DNA from: Laetiporus sulphureus 93-53
Taxonomy: Eukaryota > Basidiomycota > Agaricomycetes > Polyporales > Laetiporaceae
Reading direction: 5' to 3'
Assembly: GCF_001632365.1 (NCBI RefSeq)
Contig: NW_024468527.1
Coordinates: 390,440 to 454,439, forward strand
Length of the DNA stretch: 64,000 nucleotides
Part shown: positions 46,477-58,010 of the stretch, piece by piece
Layout of the letters: each line of letters starts with the position of its first letter
Position numbering within the stretch: position 1 is the first letter of the stretch
Position numbers and translations under genes: made by a program
Notes under the pieces: generated by a model
What the model saw: only the letters and a program-made list of their open reading frames with translations
What the model was told of the DNA's origin: nothing
Database searches by the model: none

Positions 46477-48197
46477 ATGAACTCGACGCTCTCCAACAAC
46501 TCGCCCAGAGTCAGGCGCAAAACCTCCACTAAGAGGCCACGCGCCCCTTCCCATCTCCCGCCCTTCTCAGAGGCGAGCCACAACAGCGCCTTGGGCGCGA
46601 TCAGGACGTACCTTAGGGATTGCAACTCCTACGACACGTTCCCTGTCAGCTTCAGACTTATTGTCCTGGACTCCAAGCTGGAGGTGAGGAAAGCATTGCA
46701 GTGTCTCCTTTCCAATGGTGGGTGTTCATATCGGTGGCCAGGGGATAGCGCCCTGAAGGTTGTTTTGCCTGTCAATTTGTCTTCTAGGCGTTGTGTCTGC
46801 CCCACTGTGGAATAGCGAGAAGTCATGTTTCGCGGGCATGTTCACTGTATCTGACATCATCCATCTCATCCAATACTACTACAATGTGGTGTCTTCATAC
46901 GAGAAGGCCGCGCAAGACGTCGAAACCTTCCGCTTGGAATCTCTCAGAGGTGGCGCTTCTTTTACGTTTTCTTCTTTTTATGGAACCTGAACGCTGGCTT
47001 CCTCAGATATTGAGAAAGAGCTTGGAGTAGCAACACCCCCGATGCTACGCGAGCATCCAGCGTCGTCTCTGTACGACGCTGCGAAACTGTTGATCCAGAC
47101 CCACGCTCGCCGAGTACCTCTGTTAGACAACGACACGGAGACCGATCACGAAGTCATCGTGTCCGTATTGACTCAATATCGTCTCCTCAAGTTCATTTCC
47201 ATCAATGTTGGTCTTCTAAGTTGTACCCCAGCTGAGCCGTGTTGACCTTCGTTGCATTCGATCATGTAGTGTCCTAAAGAGATCCAACAACTGCACCTAC
47301 CCCTACGCAGGCTGAACATTGGGACATACGTTCACGACTCGACACTACCCGCAGATGAAGTTTCAGAAGGCTACAATCGGTTCCATCCTATTGCCACCGC
47401 CACAATGTCGACCACTGTCTTTGACGTAGTACATATGTTCTCCCAACGAGGCATTTCTGCAGTGCCCATTGTCGACGAGGAGGGTATCGTGGTCAATCTG
47501 TATGAGACCGTTGATGTCATTGTGCGTTTATCGCGTCTGTTCGGCGTCGATAACTGTTGACAGTCCAGTGTGACAGACTTTGGTCAGGCTGGGCGTATAT
47601 CAGTCGTTAGACCTCACGATAGCGGAAGCTCTCAATCAACGGTCCCCTGATTTCCCGGGAGTTGTTATCTGCACTGCATCTGATTCGCTCGGCACGCTTC
47701 TACAGCTCATCAAGAAGCGGAGGGTGCATCGGTTAGTGGTGGTCGAAGGCGAGGTAAGTGGCAACCGGTTATATGGGTGCTGTTGCTCATTGGCGGCGCA
47801 GGAGGAAGAGCGAAAAGGCGGCAAGAAAGGACGTCTGCTCGGGATCATCACGCTAAGCGACGTCTTGCGTTACATCATCGGCGAACCCACCATCGGAGAG
47901 GCCATCGAGTGTCGTAGCGATTCCCGAAACGAGAAGCGGGATTCGTTGGATTCTGACAAGGCAACAATATCCGAAGTCGACAAGCGCAATCCAGCTGACG
48001 GGCAGAAGCCATCCTCGTGCGGGGAAGAGACGCCCACTTCCGCAGTCAAGGAAGATGCGACGCGGGTCGAAGGCGAGCAGCCATCAGCACCTGCAGAAGA
48101 AGCTGCACAGATCATTGTAGAGGACGAGAAGCGTCCGTCAGCAGCAGAAGAGAAACCATCTGACGCAGCAGAAGGCGAACAGGCTTCTGCCCCCTGA
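46477..48197 (+). CDS. SNF4: AMPK gamma subunit, Snf4
   Basis: Nucleotide-sensing regulatory subunit of the Snf1/AMPK kinase, with four CBS repeats. ATG 46477; exon 1 (46477-46717) has a basic N-terminus and then ALGAIRTYLRDCNSYDTFPV, SFRLIVLDSKLEVRKALQCL. After the intron (46718-46787) comes GVVSAPLWNSEKSCFAGMFT, VSDIIHLIQYYY. Later exons give SLYDAAKLLIQTHARRVPLL, YRLLKFISIN, FDVVHMFSQRGISAVPIVDE, LDLTIAEALNQRSPDFPGV, LLQLIKKRRVHRLVVVEGE and GIITLSDVLRYIIGE. The Arg and His residues in THARRVPL and RVHRLV correspond to AMP/ADP contacts of the family. The C-terminal tail of about 100 residues is acidic, with loose GE-x-PSAPAEEA-type repeats. The start is slightly uncertain. Confidence 0.93.
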
Positions 48198-48645
48198 GAA
48201 GGAGCCGAGAACCGTGCAAGCTGCTGAGAGTCGTTGAACGACCGAAGGTCTGAGGTCAATCTGTACAAATTTGTAGCCATATCTCAGCATTGTCACATAC
48301 ATTGCTTGTTGCATCATTCCAAACTTTATGGACGGGGTCTGTACTGTAGTAGCTGGCGCTGATCTGTCCAGAGGTTATCGTACAGAGAGATTTGAGGTGT
48401 ACCGGTCATAATGAGTGCTCGTACAATTCATTCTAATGTTACTCTCTGCTGCGTCAAGAGATGATGCACATTATAACCGTGCAATTGAGCGGCTGGTGAG
48501 TACTAGTAGAGTGCTGAAGCTGAAGCTGAAGTGATCGCCCCGTGGGTGATTGTTTGCCCAAATGAGTACTGGCTGCTAAGCCGACCAGGCGCATCAGCCT
48601 CGCGCTGCCAGTGTATGCTTACCACGCTCGCCGACACGTCCAGCA
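48198..48645. other. intergenic between SNF4 and VAM7
   Basis: SNF4 3' end and VAM7 promoter; nothing else seen. Confidence 0.4.
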
Positions 48646-49728
48646 ATGTCCGCCCTCCAGGCCATCCACATCCGCGGCTACGACGAACGCAGCCAGCCCA
48701 AGCCCCACGTCGTCTACCGTATTGAAATACAGGCTTCCGTCCGTTCATGGCAGATGTGGCGGCGATACTCCGAATTCGTCGACCTTCATATCGAGCTCGC
48801 AAAGTCAATCGGTGCACCCCCGCCTGCTGAGCTCCCGCCGAAGCGTGCCTTCTCTATATTCAAGGGTCTCCGCGACCCACATTTACTCGAGGAGCGTCGT
48901 GAGGGGCTTGAGCTCTACCTTCGTGCGATCCTCAGCGCGAGAGACGACCGATGGCGCGAGAGCTTCGCTTTCCGTGACTTCCTCGGCATCCCGGTTGGGA
49001 AGCATAATGGCATTGACAATGGCGCGCCTTCTCAGTTCACCTCTGCCTCTTGGCTGGACGAGCATCAGGAACTTCAGGCACGAATACGAGACGTGCGTGC
49101 AGACATTAACAAGCGCGATGCCCTCTCGGACCGTGGTGACATATCTGCATCACATCAATCGAACGTACAGGCCAAGAAGAAGCTCGCAGGCATTCTCACG
49201 AGGATCGGAGTTTTGGAGGATGGGCTGCGGACCTTGGGCATGAGTGGGATGAGCGAGGGCGAGCTGCAACGGCGGAATGACATGGTTGCTCGCCTACGAG
49301 ACGACTGCGAGAAGCTGGCCAAGATGGTCACCGTCGCACGAATGACCGCCCGCGGACTAGGCTCCTCTGCAGAGCGGAATCCTGCTGCCCCGTCAGACCG
49401 AGCTGCACTGGTGGGGACCTCGTCCTTAACAGGGTTCAGCAAGCCAGCCACACGAGTCTTCGGGACGGCTGCACCGCCAAGGGAGACGGACCGTACACGA
49501 CCTCTCGATGACCATGGGCTGGTACAATTGCAGGAGACGCAGATGGCTGAGCAGGACCAACAGCTCGCGCAGCTGACAACGATTCTGCAACGCCAAAGGC
49601 ACCTTGGCCTGGCTATTAGCGACGAGGTTGCGAGGCAGATCGAGGACCTCGATGATCTTACGAACAACATTGACAGGGTAGGCGGGAAACTCAGTAATGC
49701 GAAGAAGCAGCTGAACAGACTGGGATGA
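48646..49728 (+). CDS. VAM7: PX-domain vacuolar SNARE, Vam7-like
   Basis: Soluble Qc-SNARE for vacuole and late-endosome fusion, membrane-bound through PI3P. Intronless, 360 residues, ATG 48646. The N-terminal PX domain (residues 1-115) has WRRYSEFVDLH, whose Arg binds the PI3P phosphate, and PPKRAFSIF with the proline-rich loop. The middle is helical (KKLAGILTRIGVLEDGLRTL). The C-terminal SNARE motif (about residues 305-358) reads LTTILQRQRHLGLAISDEV then RQIEDLDDLTNNID, the zero-layer Gln being in ARQIEDL. There is no transmembrane helix, as in Vam7. Being intronless is unusual beside its intron-rich neighbours. Confidence 0.9.
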   Translation: MSALQAIHIRGYDERSQPKPHVVYRIEIQASVRSWQMWRRYSEFVDLHIELAKSIGAPPPAELPPKRAFSIFKGLRDPHLLEERREGLELYLRAILSARDDRWRESFAFRDFLGIPVGKHNGIDNGAPSQFTSASWLDEHQELQARIRDVRADINKRDALSDRGDISASHQSNVQAKKKLAGILTRIGVLEDGLRTLGMSGMSEGELQRRNDMVARLRDDCEKLAKMVTVARMTARGLGSSAERNPAAPSDRAALVGTSSLTGFSKPATRVFGTAAPPRETDRTRPLDDHGLVQLQETQMAEQDQQLAQLTTILQRQRHLGLAISDEVARQIEDLDDLTNNIDRVGGKLSNAKKQLNRLG

Positions 49729-49881
49729 TACCTTTGAGGACTATGGTATACTGAAAGCCTTGTATCTATCTCTAGAAGTTCATGTACTCTATCGACACCA
49801 GGGTTTTGCGGTATATACAACATGATAGTGGGTGCGACAAGAGTCGCGGATATACAGTAACATATCAATAGTATACAAGGA

Positions 49882-51062
49882 CTATGACTCTTCCTTCGCA
49901 AGAAACTTGCCAATCCCCTGTCACGCAAGTCAGTATCGCAGATGACACGACGGACAAGTTTAAACATACCTCGAAACACCCAATCATGATACCGCATGCA
50001 GGGGCGATCTTGGCTATTCGAGGCATGATGCCAGCATAAAGCGCAAATACGCCTTCCGTCCGGATGATATGTAACATAAGCGGGAAAGTCGCACTTTTCG
50101 TGGAATGCCCGTGCATTGCCACCGCCTGCCGCCGAGTCTTCATGACATCGAATGGCGATGTCAAGAGAGCTGCTGTTGTCCCGCTGATCGCTCCACTAAC
50201 GAAAGCCACCTGCGGCCCGCTCAAGCCCTGCCGAGCGAAGGCTTTCTTCCACATCTCGTATCCAGCCCAGTACAGTCCACTGAATGGCACATCACGCCAG
50301 AGGGTTGGTGCAAGACCTCGCCATAGATAGGACGGTCCATGTGCGCGCGTGAATCCACGAACTGAGGTGAGAACGGAGCGAAGAGTATGCGGGTTGTCCG
50401 GTGAGAGCGGTGTTGATTGCAAGTTCGTGCGGATAAGCTCTAGTGGCGACATGATAGATGATATTGACGACCTTGCAAGCATACCGGCACACAGGGGGAC
50501 GATTGTTGGTGGGAGGAGTGGAGGTAATGTGACGTTCAGGAGATGGTCATACGTGAGCATATAGCATGTTGAAGAGGGAACTCCGATCACTCTTAACGTG
50601 CAGGCGAAAGATCCATGAGACGACGCAAATGAAGAACTGCAACTTTGAACGTGCTTACAATGTGGTCCCTGCACCCTTCCACAATCCAAGAATACCCTCC
50701 GCACGCATCACATGCCGAATAGCATCAAGAAATCCGGTCACCCTTTCTCTTCGCATAATTCCATGGTCCCAGACGCAGACTATCTCTCCTTCTAGTGGAG
50801 GAGCGAGCGAGGACATCCGACGCACACATGGTATTGATGTGGATGGCTGACAACATGTATTCGGAGGAGGCATCGGAAACATAGATTGCGACGCTGGTGG
50901 TTGTGTCTGCAGTCGGGTTTTCACCACATCAAATGGTGTCACTGGGATGAGCTATTAGCACGGCTGAATGGGTAGAGATTACAATTACGGACACATACTC
51001 GTCAAGGCAGTCACCGTAGAACCAGTCGCAGCCGCGACCAGTTTAGCATGGAATGGCTCCAT
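49882..51062 (-). CDS. MTM1: mitochondrial carrier, Mtm1/SLC25A39-40 type
   Basis: Six-helix inner-membrane carrier; family members import glutathione and affect Mn-SOD2 and Fe-S homeostasis. ATG 51060-51062 (MEPFHAKLVAAATGSTVTAL). All three carrier signatures are present: TPFDVVKTRLQTQ, SPLELIRTNLQS and SPFDVMKTRRQA. Between the first signature and GLWKGAGTTL lies a loop with CCQPSTSIPCVRR and VCVWDHG, the Cys-rich insertion characteristic of Mtm1/SLC25A39. Also FSGLYWAGYEMWK and LYAGIMPRIAKIAPACGIMI. The last exon is GIGKFLAKEES with stop at 49882-49884. About four to five introns. The MTM1 symbol rests on the Cys loop and overall pattern. Confidence 0.87.
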
Positions 51063-51591
51063 TTTTACAAGAGGTGTTGTTCAATAAAAATCGACCAATT
51101 TTGAGAGAGGGCTAAGTGAAGGGGGGGAAAGAGAGAACGAACTTAGGCTGTTCGGCCGGGAGGGGCATTCGGAATATGTAGTGACGCACAAAGTTCGGCG
51201 CGATCGCCACATTTTCCACCTCCGCTTATCTGATAATGACTCCTACATCTTATCTAATCTCCTCCCACACATTCAAAACCTCATCTTTCCTTCGAGGTTC
51301 AGGTATACGTGGATGTCAACCATAGATATCAATTCAATTACCCTCTCATACATCCAAGACCCTAATGTAATAATGCCAGACGAGCAATGGTCAATGCACG
51401 CAGGCAGCAAGTATCTAATGTATCGGACATAGCACCGGTCTGGATGTCTGGAATACAGTGAAGGAGCGTGAAGATGCAGGAACGAACCACAGTGATGAGA
51501 AATGGGAATCAATAATGAACGGACCATAGCACAATACGGTTAGTGCAAGAGGGAAAATTCAACGGCAGCAGCAGAGAAGTACAGAAGATTG
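51063..51591. other. intergenic between MTM1 start and RhoGEF end
   Basis: MTM1 promoter (leftward gene) and 3' end of the RhoGEF gene. A short G-run (ggggggg) lies at 51121-51127. No gene seen. Confidence 0.4.
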
Positions 51592-54500
51592 TCATGCTTT
51601 TGATGCAGGGATATGTTGGTTGATAGCTGTTCACGAGACACTTTGTCAACCGCAGCGGCAACCAATCGGTAAGTCAACATTACCTCTAAACCACGTTAAG
51701 GCGTCCGACGTCGACGGCGCCTCAAAATATAATATGGCCTTATTATCCACTAAGCGTAGAGCTATATCCAATAGTCAGGTAAAGCGGACCGAACAACGTA
51801 AAAGCAAGCTCACCATTGCCGTGCACGATGCTCGCTGGTTGTGGCAAAGTCTGCATCCGCAGCACAGCCCAAAGATCCACAGAAGAACTAGGACCCTGTC
51901 CGTCTGACGAGTCTCTGCACAAGACCAATAGATCGTTGCACAGGATCCCAATCAGTGAACGCGGGGTAAGCTCTGGCGACAAGCATTCTATTTGCACTTC
52001 CGAGGAGTCGCCTTGAGCATTTATTACTGGGAAGGACACTGTGGCCTTGCGAACCACGCGCTTAAGCTGCAACGGACCGTCCATGATCAGACGTCTACGC
52101 AGGAGAGAGAGTTCAACAAGTGATATCGAGCGAGAAAGCTAACAACCGACCTATGGGGTTGGACCAGTGGACTGGGAAACTTTCCCCGGATCCGCGACTG
52201 CCATTGTACTAGCCTTCTCCGTGACTCAGATTCCCGCTTGCCTTCGTTCATGCTGTTGGCTAGAGAAGATATCTCGGCCAATGCCCGTTCGAGAGGATCA
52301 TCCACGTAATCATACATGGGAGGACTACTTCTGACGAGCTCCTCTAACTGCTTGAAGGTAAACGAGGCACGTACAGCCAACTACAACCTTGAGACTTACC
52401 AGCAATCGATACCGTGGAATACGTTGCACAGGGAGAAGAAGATATCCTTCTAGGTTGAGCTGGGAATGTCTCGGGTTCATGCGACACCGTTTGAGATATG
52501 CCTTGATCCGTTTCCTTTGACCCGACGTCAGTGTTGAAATGGCAAGAGTTGATGCACTGTCCGCGCCAGCACCTGCAGTGCCCACGGATATCCCTGCAAT
52601 GCTGAGCTGAGCACTGCTAGATGAAGGCGACAATGTCTGCCCAGCGGCTGTGGCCTGTTTATTATCCGAGGTCCATGCCCTGATTCTCTGCACTGAGTTA
52701 TCGAAATTACTGCGGTGCGACATGAGAGATTGGTTGCAAGACAGAAGCACTGTACTGCTCACTTTATGTAGGTTGAGTACATCTTCATGAAAGCTGCGTG
52801 CGAAACGAACGTCTGAGCCACTTTCATGGCGACGTCCAATGACAGGTAGCCGTCAGCATCCGTTAAGAACAAGTCCTCAGAAGGAACCAGTACTGGAGCA
52901 GTAGCGCGTTCGAGTGCTGGAAGAAAGCTTTCTTTATGGAAAGAGAACAAGGATTCCAACCCGCCAAACACGATCTTACGCTCCGCAGCCGGGACGAGCG
53001 TTTCTTGTTTCTGTCCAACGCCACTCAGCACGTTCACCGGAACAGCCGCCGGAGTGATGTAGATGTCAACAAGTTCCTGTAACCCCTTGACGTACGTCCG
53101 TTCGGTCCTGCAAGAGCGTTATTACTAAGTCGAAGATGAGGTAAATCTTGCACATACTCTACAATTTCGCGTATGATGCGAGCGCGCTTTGCTCTATCAT
53201 TCTTATACTTCCGCTCCTCACCACTGCCGGAACCGCTACTGTCTGTGGTCGCGACGCTATTAGTTTGAGTAGTGCTACCACTGCGCGAGCCAATACGTGA
53301 TTCGGGCGAACGCAGTTGTGCCGTTGACTCCGGCCGTGATGGTACCGGCGGTATGGAGCTGACGGAACTGAGCGAACTATCTGATGGTAACCGACCACCA
53401 TCCACCATAGTCGGTCTTCGCGATCGCGGTGCGCTGGGGGGCTCTAGGCCAGCAGCAGCCGTGTGCGACAAGCTGAGATCATGCATATCTCTGAGATATG
53501 CCATGACGGAACGCAATGCGCGTATTCGTGCTTCTCGCGCTCTCTCCATTTCGCGGCGATGCAGCTCCTCCGTCGTATCCTTCGGTATCGGGCTTGGAGG
53601 ATAGTGCCTCGGTTCCTCGAGCTCATCATCGGGACCATTTGATGCCGTCACACCAGTAACGAAAGTCGATGCAGCAGGTATGGGAATCGGAGACATGTCA
53701 ACGGGTAGGAAACTCCTACGTTTATTGCTGCGAGGCGTAGGCGAAGGCGCGAGCAAGTTCGAGGATGAACTACTGATTTGGACTTTCAAAGCATCCATAG
53801 AAGGCTTCTGTGGAAGCCTTGGTGGATGGAAGTCCATTGAAGGTTGTCTGAAGACAGTAGGAGCTGATCCATCTGGCGGTGTAGTAGTGAGCGATTGCGG
53901 AGGGTTCAATAATGCTCCTGTCGTCGAAATTCGGACGTCAATCTGCGGAACACCGGGGGTGACGCTCGCAGATCTTGACAACGGTGGCCTCGCAAATGAG
54001 GATGCATGCGGTCGACCTTGAGCAGGAAGCCTAGCTGTTGAATCTGATCTCATCTTGCCCATCGACATCTTCTTGAGGAAACCCCATCGACGAGTTTTCT
54101 CCCGTTCTTCCTTGGGCGGGAGAGAAGGAAGTTGGGAAAGGGCGGGACTGTTTGGTTCTGTTTGAGGGGCATGCGTATGATCTCGGGGCAGAGCTGACCT
54201 CCTGGACATGGTATTGCCCTGTTCCTCGCCCAGGATGTCGTCCTCGTCGATGGGGGTGCTATCCCAAAAGCTACCGTCCGGAGACAGTGGCGGTCGGTTC
54301 GGATGGGACGACGAAGAAGCAGATGCTACACCGAGACTCGCAAAGCGCTTTGGCAATACTTGACTACCACGCGGCGAGGCAGCATTGAGCAGATCTGAGC
54401 TTGAGGCAGAGGTCACGTATTCGGACATAGCGGCCCTCAGCGGCGACGGGGTCGCTGACACTGATGACCCTTGTACTGTGTTGGCATGTTTCCTCCTCAA

Positions 54501-56299
54501 CTCTCCTGCGCTCTTCATCTTCCTGACTTCCTTGTCCCCAGATGAGGTCGAGGCCTGTGTAACCTTCGATGTCGTAGGCAGAGGAGGCCCGTCGGAAGCA
54601 GTGACGGAGCGGCTCGTTCCTCTATGCTTTTCGAAGTGAGCTTTGTTGGGCGTCGTGCGCGTCCGCGAGAGTCTGTGAGAAGCACCATCGCCAGGTGGTA
54701 CGGGGACGGGTGCCGTGGCGGAACGTGCAAGTTGAGGCGCACATGCGGTTGTGACCGTGTCCTCCTCTTCCGGACCAGGTGGCAACTGCCCATCACCGTC
54801 AGGCCAAGCATTCCCACAGAGATCGTCGCCATCAGGCTCGGTGTTAGTACTACCGGCACTGGCGGATGGAAGAGGGAGCATTGGAGTAGACGGAGGATAA
54901 AGAGGCGTCATAGGGACCGTGGCTAGCAAAGGCTCCATGAGTGCCCTCCAAGGGCCTTGGAACGGGTTGCCGTCGACCAGAAGCGTCTCTAGAGATGGCA
55001 GAAGGCACAGCCAGCTAGGTAAGAAGTTGAGCTTGTTCCTCCTCATGCTGAGAGTGTGAAGCTTGTCGAGGGTACATAATGACTCCGGCAGCGTGCCGAT
55101 CCCCGTGGAATCCACAATGAGTAGGCGCAGAGACGTCAATCTAGAAAGGAATTCTGGGAGTGCACGGAGAGGATTAGATGCGATATTGAGCTCTTCCAGG
55201 TTCACACAACCCGCGAGCGTTGGTGGAATTGCCTCAAGAAAGTTTGCAGATATATCGAGAGCAAGGAGGGTATTGCTGATGATTGGCAGGGTACTAGAGA
55301 GAAAGGACGGGATGGCGTTTGCAGTTCTGGACGATCCAATAAGTAAGTGAGTCGTACCTGCACATGAACCAGGTAAGCTTCTGCAGTGGTTGCGTCAGGG
55401 AAAGGAGACGCACCCGGTTTAGCCTGGAGTCTGACAATCGGCACATCATCTCCTCGTACGATGATGCCGCGCCCTTCCTCGGCGATAAGTGCAGCGCTGG
55501 TCGGTTGGTCCACTTCATCCTCCTGATCGTCATCGTCCAGACAACCATCCTCATCGGTCATATCATCTTCGCTCCCCAGCCCAGCCTCGTCTCTCTCATC
55601 TACAGATACCTGCCAACTCATATCGAAGCTTGGCGTGGCACGCAACACCCGAAACGCACCCTCATGAATGGAATCGTTCCTGTTGCCAACCGAAGAGGAG
55701 CGAGATCGGACGCTGTTAGCGTACGGATCCGACCAGCGGCTCTGATCGAACGGTGTTCTGCCCTGCAGAGAGGATGAGGAGCCCGCGCCGCGGGCTAACC
55801 GCTGGGCCACATCATCTGTGTTGATGCCAGTGCTAACGCCAAGATCGCCCTCGCCCGACACCACATGGACGTGCCCATATTCGCCCGAGCGCGCGGAGTT
55901 GGTATACGCCGAAGAACGTGTTGATGCCGTTGACGAATCCCCAGATGATAGCGCAGGAGTCGTTGAACCATGCTGCCATCGGGGAGGTCGATTGGGGTAT
56001 GGATCAGGATATATAGAAGGGTCAGGGAGCCCTGACGTTGCTAACGGCGAGCGAGCGGGAGAATGCGCATAGCCTGAATCGGAGAGGATGGAATCATCTT
56101 CGGATGCTGAGCGCTCGAGGAAATTTTGCATATTGGGAGGGATCGCAGGGGACGAATGGGAGATAGATGATGGCGAATCGACGAGACACGCGCTCGAAGG
56201 GGACACACCAGGCGAATGGTGGCCATGATCTGACGACCAGTCGTCATGAGGAGTCGGAAGCGAGTGAGAAGCAGTGAGAACGCGGGGCTTGTCTGCCAT
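51592..56299 (-). CDS. Rho guanine nucleotide exchange factor with leucine-rich repeats (LRR-DH-PH)
   Basis: Activator of Rho-family GTPases, by its DH-PH module. ATG 56297-56299 (MADKPRVLTASHSLP), stop 51592-51594, about eight exons, roughly 1,350 residues. Order: disordered Ser-rich region (56.3-55.4 kb); LRRs (about 55.3-54.9 kb: LLALDISANFLEAIPPTLAG, LEELNIASNPLRALPEFLSR, LRLLIVDSTGIGTLPESL, LHTLSMRRNKLNFLPSWL); a second long disordered region (54.9-53.2 kb); DH domain (53.2-52.2 kb: IIREIVE-TERTYVKGLQELV, SLFSFHKESFLPALE, FMKMYSTYI, and the CR3 helix EGYLLLPVQRIPRYRLL); PH domain (52.1-51.6 kb: MDGPLQLKRVVRK..LVDNKAILYFEAP, TSDALTWFRAINQHI). The hydrophobic LRRs are of the Shoc2/Ras-suppressor type. 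Which GTPase it serves is unknown. Confidence 0.88.
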
Positions 56300-58010
56300 T
56301 CTGGGCTTTCTAGATGTGGTATATGGTGAGGGCAGCGGATGTGCGTCGAGGTCGTCCCGTTCTAGCAGAGAAACGAGCGGTGAGTCCTAAGCATAAACGA
56401 TAGAGCGCAGGGAGCGGTAGAAGCAAGGAAGGGACTGCACGAGAGAGCAAAGGCGGACAGCAGGACGTGCAAAGATCAGCCAGAGAATCGGCTTAGGAGC
56501 AGGTACTGCAAGCGGTATAGACCATCAAAGGCAACAAATAAACAGCCTGCTACAAATGTGTGCCAGCGCAAGCCGTCCTCCCCGCTCGAGTACGACAGAG
56601 AAAGCTAGAAGGAGGCAGGAGTGCCTGTGTAGCGGGACTCACCAGGAACAGTCACCCCTTCGTCGCTCTGCACTCGTCCACTAGTACCCCAGAAGCCAAG
56701 CGTCGGACTATCGCTCCTGTGCTCTGCGACCATATGGCGGACATTCTGAGTGCCTGACGACATGAACCTTGCTGCCGCGCACGCTGTCAGGAATCGTGAT
56801 TGACCGTTGATAGGTGACCTAGCCTGCGAGAGGCAGTTATGCCCAAGACAGCGTTGTAATAGAAAGGACCAGGCCGGCTAGATTACCGTTGCGGCGCTCA
56901 GAGAAAATGTTAGAGACGAATGTAGAGTCGTTTCACGTGTGGTCTGGATTGCCGTCGTACTCAACCAGTGCGTCGGGAGTTTACGTTTTAGCGTCGCATC
57001 GACATGCGCTCTCTGCATCTCTGATTTGACCCTCCGTTACGGTCGATCACATCCTTGATGTTCCTTCATATACGGCTGCGACCATGCTCCAAGATGATCT
57101 TTGACATGGGAACAGCTTACTTGGCCTCCATGATGCGACTGAATAGACAGCTCCGCCGAATGTCTTATAGGGGTCTTATGAAGGCGGAGTTAACGACGTG
57201 AATTGCAAAACCCCAGTTGATTGACTATAAACAAGGCTCCACCGCTCACGCGTGGTAGTAGTCCTACTATAACCAAAACGGTTTGTCACGATGGATGGCC
57301 GAGATGAAAGCCATCAATTAACCGGAGCACGAGGCAAACCGAAGGAAGCAAAAGTTCAAGGCGCTCTTGTGTGTTTTGTTCCCTTGTTCGCCCCACCCAA
57401 CGTCCTTCGAGGCTGTACATGGTAATTATCTTCGCATCGCCTCGTCGCCTGCTGCGGAACCCCGGTAGGCAGGGGTCTCTGCCAAGTTCCAACACACATA
57501 GTGTATTGGGCAGCTCCGAGTATGATACAGCGAAGTGTGGAAGCAGAGCGGATGTGAAGTTTTTCTAACCCGGGCAGACAGGCACTGACGACGTCAGTAG
57601 CGTCAAAGGCAATACTCTCCCACCGATGACTGATATGAAGCTTCTTGCGCGTAATTTGTAGGAGCAGTTAATGCGCCCATATCCTTATTAGTGGCTCATC
57701 TCCGGCTTTCAACGCATCGCGCAATCGCCATGACCTCTCAAAACTGTACAGCCTAGCTTCGTCGGTACAAGGACTATTCGGTTTCACCGGTGACAAGTGC
57801 CTGCCTTAGCACGCACATTATAGCGACAATGTACAGCAACGAGGCCGAGCGATAAGCGGGGACAGCAAAGCAACGTAACTAACTTACTGTATACATTTGG
57901 CCAGCCGATATCTGTACATTGCGCATGGGAATAAAGTAACCTGCGTACTATTCAGCACTCCGAGTCTCGGCGCCACTCGGCGACCACGGAAAGATGATCG
58001 TAACTTTTCT
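56300..58010. other. 1.7-kb gene-free stretch
   Basis: Upstream of the RhoGEF start and downstream of the permease end. Frames are short and carry no recognisable domain; no repeat or RNA gene seen. A CT-rich or regulatory 5' leader of the RhoGEF gene probably fills the left part. Confidence 0.4.
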
